Shown here: in pieces, positions 8,374 through 12,517 of the stretch
Numbering within the stretch: the first letter of the stretch is position 1
How the letters are laid out: each line of letters begins with the position of its first letter
Source: JALGWN01 sp964598025
Lineage (GTDB): Bacteria > Arandabacterota > Arandabacteria > Arandabacterales > Arandabacteraceae
Assembly (NCBI GenBank): GCA_964598025.1
Contig: CAZRAU010000095.1
Coordinates: forward strand, 1 to 12,517
Length of the DNA: 12,517 bases
Direction of reading: 5' to 3'
Notes under the pieces: model-generated
What the model saw: only the letters and a program-made list of their open reading frames with translations
What the model was told of the DNA's origin: nothing
The model's database searches: none
Program-made: the position numbers and the translations under genes

Positions 8374-9399
8374 CTACTCCCGCAGGGTATGCGAGTGCGT
8401 GGCCGTCCTTGCACCTCTGAACCCGATGTCGCGGTTACATACGTCCGGATTTTGGGGGCGCCGGATGGCGCAGGTCAGGTAGTTGCCTGACCCATTCCAG
8501 GCCCCCCCCCGAAGCATGCGCATGGTCCCCTCTGTCGGCCCCACAGGGTTGGTGACTGGCTCGGCTCCCACCTCGCACACATGCCAGTCGTTGCACCACT
8601 CCATGATGTTACCGGCCATATCCGACAGCCCCAACTCCGCCGGTGCGTCCGGATACGTGCCCACCGGAGTGGTCCAGGCCGTGGCGCTGCCGTAGTTGGC
8701 CAGGGTGTCATTGGGAACCTCATCCCCCCACGGATAGATGCGTTCGTCATCGTATTGGGCGGCATACTCCCACTCGGCGTCGGTGGGCAGACGATATCCG
8801 CCGGCCCCGTATGGGTCCCCACTGTTACACGACCAGTCACCGCCATGCTCGTAGGCGCGCGGGCGGTCCTCCTGCAGGCTCAGCCAGTCGCAGTACCGGG
8901 CGGCACCATACCAGCTCACCTGCTTGACAGGATGGTTCGGGTTGATCCCGGCTCCCACGTCACGGACCGAGAAGGTGCTGTCGGAGAACTCGATCTCGCA
9001 TGACCAGTCGGAGAGAGCCACGAGTTCCTCGGTGCTTCCGTCCAGGCCATCCAGCACCGAAGTCTCAGTGGCGGTGACATACCCGTTGTCATAGGCCCAC
9101 TGAAGGGCCTCCACATACTCCCCGTTAGTGACCTCGTGCTGGAACAGGAGAAAGTCATGCGTCAGTGTCACCTCACGTTCGTTCTGACCGCAGTACGAAC
9201 CTCCATCCCCCATGGTGAAGGAACCCGCACGCACAAAGACGGAGGCGGGGGCTACGTCCGGGTGGTCGCCATCGGATTCGGTGGGCCCCTTGTCACTCGA
9301 GCAGCTGCCGATCACAACTAGTGCGAGTACTGCGGAGACAAGCAGGGCCGAAAGCGTCGCTCTGCCGGTAGCCGGTCGTATCCCGTTTCCAACTTTCAT
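8374..9399 (-). CDS. Lipoprotein with FGE-sulfatase (SUMF1-type) domain
   Basis: The 341-residue protein starts with a signal peptide and a lipobox ending at Cys33 (VIGSC), so it should be a membrane-anchored lipoprotein. From about residue 50 it has the formylglycine-generating-enzyme fold: GSFTMGDGG, HEVTNGEYVEAL, HPVKQVSWYGAARYCDWLS, YRLPTDAEWEYAA, YPWGD, LGLSDMAGNIMEWCNDW, MLRGGAWNG and DIGFRGAR. The two active-site cysteines of true FGE, which fall just after the RGG motif, are absent (RGGAWNGSGNYLTCAIRR), so it is probably a binding or structural relative. I chose the ATG at 9399, which has GGAGG six bases upstream. An ATG at 9438 with AAGGAG nine bases upstream is also possible and would add 13 residues. 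Confidence 0.88.
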   Translation of the reverse strand: MKVGNGIRPATGRATLSALLVSAVLALVVIGSCSSDKGPTESDGDHPDVAPASVFVRAGSFTMGDGGSYCGQNEREVTLTHDFLLFQHEVTNGEYVEALQWAYDNGYVTATETSVLDGLDGSTEELVALSDWSCEIEFSDSTFSVRDVGAGINPNHPVKQVSWYGAARYCDWLSLQEDRPRAYEHGGDWSCNSGDPYGAGGYRLPTDAEWEYAAQYDDERIYPWGDEVPNDTLANYGSATAWTTPVGTYPDAPAELGLSDMAGNIMEWCNDWHVCEVGAEPVTNPVGPTEGTMRMLRGGAWNGSGNYLTCAIRRPQNPDVCNRDIGFRGARTATHSHTLRE

Positions 9400-9562
9400 C
9401 TGCACCCTCCCGCGTTGGTCGGACTTCAGACTATCCATGACACTGCTACTCCTTGATGCCAAGCCGCAGCCATCTAACGCGGTTGCGGACCGAGCTGCCG
9501 GAGGACGGCTCGCACGAATCGTCCCGCCCCGCATTAAAACCCCAAATACGCGTGACATGGCA

Positions 9563-9591
9563 ATCATACCGCCCGTCAGTGCATGATGCAA
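9563..9591 (-). promoter_or_regulatory. Possible promoter of the FGE-domain lipoprotein gene
   Basis: On the minus strand TTGCAT (9591-9586) and TATGAT (9568-9563) are 17 bases apart. The -10 matches at five of six positions but the -35 at only three. It would give a leader of about 120-160 bases. Weak support. Confidence 0.3.
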
Positions 9592-9833
9592 CCCACAGAT
9601 TCGCGCTCGTCCGTGGCGTGCAAGTTCCGCATCGGTAGAGAAGGGGTTGAGAGGAGGCCGCACAACGCCCATCCAGTCCGCAAACACGTTGACAGATGCC
9701 ACTGACTGCTGTAAGCACTGTCTTCATGCTTTGAGTAGTTGTGCCGGCAGGAAGTGGCACAGAACGTCGTTCACCGGAGCTGACGACCGAGCCGACGTCG
9801 GGTGGGTTGCCGCCATAGGAGCGGTTCGGTCTA

Positions 9834-9845
9834 ATCCCGCGGGAT
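9834..9845. promoter_or_regulatory. 12-bp perfect palindrome upstream of the hypothetical gene
   Basis: ATCCCGCGGGAT is its own reverse complement. It lies 62 bases before the ATG at 9908, where an operator could sit. No promoter elements are clear around it, so a regulatory role is only possible. Confidence 0.3.
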
Positions 9846-9907
9846 GAGGTGAAGCCTTAGTAGCACGTGCGGCCGGCGTCGGTCATAGAAGATGCTGGAG
9901 GATGATC

Positions 9908-10252
9908 ATGATTCTGGAGCAAGGGGAGAAAGTGCACGTTATGGTGCGGCGGGCGTTCGAAAGAGACTTGCGTCGCCATTTCATCGGGAAGGTCATTGAT
10001 GTGAGCGGAGTGTTGGCCCGCATGGAAGGTCACGTGTACGTTCACGATGCTGCAGCAAACCAGTACATCCGCCGGCCCGACAGGCGGATCCGCGTTTTCA
10101 GCCTTGCGGATGCGGGCAACATCATCAACATACTGCCACAAGAGGCAGATCTGGAGCAGGCGAAGTACACTCAGGTCCAGGGTAAGAAGCTTGTAGTGAC
10201 CGATGGGAGAACGTTCACCCTCGACATCAATGAGTTCGGAGCAATGCAGTAG
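9908..10252 (+). CDS. Conserved hypothetical protein
   Basis: The product has 114 residues, is soluble, and has no signal peptide or membrane segment. It is rich in beta-strand patterns: GEKVHVMVRRAFERDLRRHF at 6-25, GHVYVHDAAANQYIRRPDRR at 41-60, FSLADAGNIINILP at 64-77, and a C-terminal KLVVTDGRTFTLDINEFG (94-111). It resembles a small, widespread family of uncharacterised bacterial proteins that I recall, but I know no function for it. I chose the second ATG (9908) because GGAGG lies six bases upstream; the ATG at 9902 touches that site. It is the only clearly intact gene on the plus strand, and its stop faces the stop of the HTH gene 20 bases away. Confidence 0.8.
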   Translation: MILEQGEKVHVMVRRAFERDLRRHFIGKVIDVSGVLARMEGHVYVHDAAANQYIRRPDRRIRVFSLADAGNIINILPQEADLEQAKYTQVQGKKLVVTDGRTFTLDINEFGAMQ

Positions 10253-10272
10253 CAACACTTTCAAACAACGAA

Positions 10273-10782
10273 TTAAACGCTGTGTGTCAACCCGGGGGCG
10301 ATCCATGGGAGTACGGTCCGGCCGGGGCGCAGGGTTGGCGCTTTGGTTAGATTGCCTTTCCTCCGGGGAAAGGGCGTGATGCCCGACCGTTTTGCTATCT
10401 CCGCATTACCTCGGGCCCACCGTTTCACCCATGGTTCAATTCCAAGATAACGGAAGTAACGGTGCGCAAATTCCGGCTTCAAGTAAGGCAGTGAACCCCG
10501 TTCAATGGCTCGAAGTCTGTACTGCGGTATCTTCAGGTCGGATGAAATATCTCTCAAGCTCAGCCCGCGTTTCTCTCTTTCTTCTTCGCAGCGAGCCCGC
10601 AAAGAGTCCCAGCGGACGGTGTCGCTCATCACAAGCCCGTAGCTCTTGATGATTTCCGAAAACTCGGGGCCGAGTGCCCGACTCGTCTCCCGCGTGACAA
10701 CAGCAACCTCATCGTCTGTGAGGATGCTTGTTCTCTTATGAAGCTTCTTCGCCAAGGCCTCGATCTTCTTTGCGTCTCTCAT
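10273..10782 (-). CDS. HTH (XRE-like) DNA-binding protein
   Basis: The product has 169 residues. The N-terminal part (1-55) is helical and charged, and unlike anything I know. Residues 60-120 form a Cro/C1-type helix-turn-helix: CEEEREKRGLSLRDISSDLK, then IPQYRLRAIERG for the recognition helix, and an extra helix FAHRYFRYLGIEPWVKRW. The C-terminal tail is basic and probably disordered. It is likely a transcription regulator; its targets are unknown. The start is uncertain. I use the ATG at 10782 with GGA upstream; in-frame alternatives are an ATG at 10818 and a GTG at 10851, all downstream of the promoter at 10871-10899. The next gene to the right is a decayed VapC, but nothing shows that this is its antitoxin. 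Confidence 0.78.
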   Translation of the reverse strand: MRDAKKIEALAKKLHKRTSILTDDEVAVVTRETSRALGPEFSEIIKSYGLVMSDTVRWDSLRARCEEEREKRGLSLRDISSDLKIPQYRLRAIERGSLPYLKPEFAHRYFRYLGIEPWVKRWARGNAEIAKRSGITPFPRRKGNLTKAPTLRPGRTVLPWIAPGLTHSV

Positions 10783-10870
10783 AGCAATCCGACTACGGCA
10801 TATGCCGATCCGGTTCATGCCGTTTTCTATGACAATCTGTCCGGTTAACACTCAAGAACCCTATGCCGCT

Positions 10871-10899
10871 CTTCTACAGGACTTCCTGGCTTCTGTCAA
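10871..10899 (-). promoter_or_regulatory. Sigma-70-type promoter of the HTH gene
   Basis: On the minus strand TTGACA (10899-10894, full consensus) and TAGAAG (10876-10871, four of six) are 17 bases apart. Transcription would begin near 10864, upstream of all three candidate starts of the HTH gene. With the ATG at 10782 the leader is about 80 bases. Confidence 0.5.
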
Positions 10900-10964
10900 C
10901 TGGTTTGCTCCCCTCCATGGTGTTAGGCGGTTTCTGCTCAACACCGGCTTGGACGACCCCGACC

Positions 10965-11143
10965 TTGGTAGACACCTCGGTCTGGGTTGAACACCTCCGG
11001 CGGGGTAACGCGAGAATGAAGGGTTTGCTCGGCGGGGGCAGGTGCTCCGTCATCCCTTTGTGCTTGGCGAATTGGCCTGCGGGAACCTTCGGAAGAGATG
11101 CCGGGTCCTTGCCCTTCTCTCGGCGTTACCGGCGGCCGCGTTG
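10965..11143 (+). pseudogene. Frameshifted, truncated VapC-type PIN-domain toxin remnant
   Basis: VapC toxins are Mg-dependent RNases with a PIN domain. From a TTG at 10965 the frame reads LVDTSVWVEHLRRGNARMKG, the family N-terminus with the first catalytic Asp. In the run of five G at 11034-11038 the homology moves to another frame and continues QVLRHPFVLGELACGNLRKR then RVLALLSALPAA, which includes the conserved Glu (GELA). A one-base loss or two-base gain in the G-run explains the shift. The second half, with the remaining acidic residues and the G-x-G-W-x-D motif, is missing after about 11143, so the gene is dead whether or not the shift is an assembly error. No VapB antitoxin gene is recognisable upstream. 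Confidence 0.75.
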
Positions 11144-11202
11144 ACCGGCGCATTCATGGGGCAGGCCGGGTCACCTCCGGATGCTGCGCACACTGTCAGG
11201 CT

Positions 11203-12210
11203 TCAAGCGGTCTTCCGGGCCTGCCAGCTTCGGTGCCGGAGGACGAAGAGGGCATCCACGGTCACGAATTCGTTCATGCGCTTCTTGCCTGTACCGCCCC
11301 AATCAACAGCGGAACGCGCGGTCTTTGGCTTGGTCGAGACCACGTAGTACTTGTGCTCGGCCGGGAAACCTCCATCCGGCAACTGCTTCGACTCAAGTAG
11401 ATCTAAGGCTTCGGAGCAGCGCGGGTCCCCCAGGTAGCCTGCCTCCGCCAAGACCTTGAGGCCGAAGAGAATGTCGTAACGCCAGTAGCAGGGATAATGC
11501 AGGCGGATGAAATCCTCGGAGATCACCTGCCCGTCAGCCTGGCCTCTGAAGAGGCTGCGCTTGAGGAAAATCTCGGCAGCCCGGCGCGCCGTTTTTCGGG
11601 CGCTCCGGCTTCCGGTTTCGCGAGCGTAGAGCGCCAACCCACGAAGGGGGATCAGGCTCTCCATGAAGGAGGACTTGCCGGCCTCGGGACGCCTGTCGCA
11701 GTTCCAACCCCCGTCGGGCCACTGCCATTCCATCAGGCGTCGTGCGAGTTCGCCTGTACGAGCATCGGCAAGGCCGAGCCTGAGAAGATAGAAGAGCGCA
11801 TTACCCTCCTGGGATGCGCAACGCCTCACCCTTCCGTTCATGGTCCTTATCGTCTTCCGGTGCGCAGCCCCCAGCAGCCAGTCGTAGACGGCCTCACGCA
11901 AGGGGATCAGTTCCGCGTCGCGCGGCGGATATCCAATATCGGCGAGGTTTGAAAGCACCCAGTGGGCTCCGTTCCATTTCTTGTAAGGGTGAAGCACCTC
12001 TCGGTGCGCTCCCCGAGTCGCAGATATGAGTGCCCTGGCGCGATCCGATTTGCTCACAAGGTTGCGCAGCCCCACAGCTTCGCGCGAATCCGGCTTGTGT
12101 CCCAACACATCGACAAGGGTCTTATAGCGAATGCAGGGTTCGCGCGAATTAAGCAGCCGCTCAATCAATCCTTGAGGCACTGGAGCGCCGGATCGTTGCG
12201 GTTTCTTCAT
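11203..12210 (-). CDS. Alpha/alpha-toroid (terpenoid cyclase/prenyltransferase-like) protein of unknown function
   Basis: The product has 335 residues, no signal peptide and no membrane segment, and is predicted soluble. Repeated helical units carry QW-like motifs, QWPDGGW (163-169) and QLPDGGF (276-282), as in squalene-hopene cyclase and other alpha/alpha-toroid proteins. RLHYPCYWRYD (236-246) and VDWGGTGKKRMNEFVTVDAL (302-321) resemble an uncharacterised bacterial group with this fold. The catalytic DxDD motif of hopene cyclases is not present, so cyclase activity is not supported. I chose the ATG at 12210, with a G-run about seven bases upstream. The frame continues to a GTG at 12246, but those 12 codons lie in a dispersed repeat (12226-12255). 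The gene upstream, in the same direction, is the CBM9-like one. Confidence 0.8.
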   Translation of the reverse strand: MKKPQRSGAPVPQGLIERLLNSREPCIRYKTLVDVLGHKPDSREAVGLRNLVSKSDRARALISATRGAHREVLHPYKKWNGAHWVLSNLADIGYPPRDAELIPLREAVYDWLLGAAHRKTIRTMNGRVRRCASQEGNALFYLLRLGLADARTGELARRLMEWQWPDGGWNCDRRPEAGKSSFMESLIPLRGLALYARETGSRSARKTARRAAEIFLKRSLFRGQADGQVISEDFIRLHYPCYWRYDILFGLKVLAEAGYLGDPRCSEALDLLESKQLPDGGFPAEHKYYVVSTKPKTARSAVDWGGTGKKRMNEFVTVDALFVLRHRSWQARKTA

Positions 12211-12225
12211 GTGTCGGCCCCCCCG

Positions 12226-12255
12226 ATCCAGGCCGGTCAAAGGCACCCGGATGCA
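12226..12255 (+). repeat. 30-nt dispersed repeat, copy 2
   Basis: It matches 6247-6276 at 27 of 30 positions in the same orientation. It occupies the upstream region of the toroid gene, ending 16 bases before its ATG, and lies 12 bases from hairpin copy C. Confidence 0.7.
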
Positions 12256-12267
12256 GGCCCCGAAAGT

Positions 12268-12289
12268 CGTCGGGCACGGAGACCCGACG
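12268..12289 (-). repeat. Palindromic hairpin repeat, copy C
   Basis: Read on the minus strand, the stem CGTCGGG/CCCGACG (7 bp, perfect) encloses the loop TCTCCGTG. It is 16 bases past the stop of the CBM9-like gene, so it could also act in transcript termination or mRNA 3'-end protection, but there is no T-run after it. Confidence 0.75.
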
Positions 12290-12304
12290 CTACAGGCCTA
12301 GGGT

Positions 12305-12517
12305 CTATTGCATTATCAGATAGCCATAGTCTATAGGATCATAGCCTATGGGAACCTGCCAATCGGCGGAGGTCTCAAGGCGTTTCTGCTTCCGCCGGAA
12401 ATTGACGGCCCAGGTATTCTCATACTGCCCCTCGGTCTCCAGCTGATCAAGTGGTATCCGGGCCTCGAAGACCCAACGGTCCGGGCCCTTGGATACGGCG
12501 ACAGCGTATGTGCCGTT
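12305..12517 (-). CDS. C-terminus of a protein with a CBM9-like (DOMON-type) carbohydrate-binding domain (partial)
   Basis: The frame is open from the right edge to TAG at 12307-12305, giving 70 residues. The pattern WVFEARIPLDQL, then WAVNFRRKQK, then SADWQVPIGYDPIDYGYLIM is the end of the beta-sandwich seen in family 9-like carbohydrate-binding modules: an amphipathic strand ending in IPL, a W-x-V-N-F-x-R strand, a Ser-x-x-Trp, and a final G-x-L/I strand. In other proteins such modules are attached to glycoside hydrolases or surface proteins, so the missing N-terminal part would decide the role. The domain call rests on motif pattern only. Hairpin C follows the stop. Confidence 0.6.
   Translation of the reverse strand, partial: NGTYAVAVSKGPDRWVFEARIPLDQLETEGQYENTWAVNFRRKQKRLETSADWQVPIGYDPIDYGYLIMQ

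Larger units (their letters stand above)
9439..9907. other. Divergent intergenic region without a supported gene
   Basis: This stretch separates the minus-strand lipoprotein gene from the plus-strand hypothetical gene. It holds the weak promoter noted above and a 12-bp palindrome at 9834-9845. A minus-strand frame (9446-9760) ends AAG-GAG-TAG, so its stop adjoins the Shine-Dalgarno of the 9438 start, but its protein is Cys/Arg-rich, unlike any family I know, and I do not call it. Confidence 0.45.

Noticed and set aside
9446..9760. Minus-strand 104-codon frame whose stop abuts the Shine-Dalgarno of the lipoprotein's longer start
   Set aside because: The protein is rich in Cys and Arg, has no recognisable domain, and the frame overlaps a plausible promoter. 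Arrangement alone is not enough to call a gene.
12324..12351. Inverted repeat CCATAG...CTATGG
   Set aside because: It lies inside the end of the CBM9-like coding sequence, is short, and is explained by Tyr/Gly/Asp codon use.

Overview
The window comes from a GC-rich bacterial genome. The lineage cannot be fixed from the sequence. A bacterial A/V-type ATPase operon, a type-II lipoprotein and many dispersed palindromic repeats would fit an uncultured or environmental lineage, but that is inference. Almost everything is on the minus strand, so the text below reads right to left.

Positions 1-6062 (minus) hold seven contiguous, tightly packed genes of a rotary A/V-type ATP synthase/ATPase, in the transcription order H - C - I - K - F - E - A. 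Subunit A runs off the left edge; B and D would be expected beyond it. Junctions are ATGA overlaps, short overlaps or gaps of a few bases. A near-consensus promoter (TTGACG-17-TATAGT) lies directly in front of the first gene. The rotor subunit K is a single two-helix hairpin behind a signal-peptide-like segment. It lacks the usual Na+ ligands beside its glutamate, so proton coupling is predicted.

Positions 6063-6574 are non-coding and repeat-rich: two tandem hairpins, a 37-nt direct repeat present twice 130 bp apart, and a 30-nt repeat found again at 12226. A third copy of the hairpin lies at 12268 in the opposite orientation, and its stem changes are compensated.

Positions 6575-9399 (minus) hold the ribosome-assembly GTPase RsgA, a truncated and degenerate SAM-methyltransferase remnant, a 21-codon ORF with a perfect Shine-Dalgarno, and a lipoprotein with an FGE-sulfatase-type domain that lacks the catalytic cysteine pair.

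Positions 9400-12517 are a mosaic of single genes: a conserved hypothetical protein (+), an HTH DNA-binding protein (-) with a good promoter, a frameshifted and truncated VapC/PIN toxin remnant (+), an alpha/alpha-toroid protein of unknown function (-), and the C-terminus of a protein with a CBM9-like carbohydrate-binding domain (-). The ATPase block is a conserved housekeeping operon. The right half shows gene decay and repeat insertion. I found no CRISPR array, tRNA, rRNA, complete insertion sequence or clearly new multigene system.
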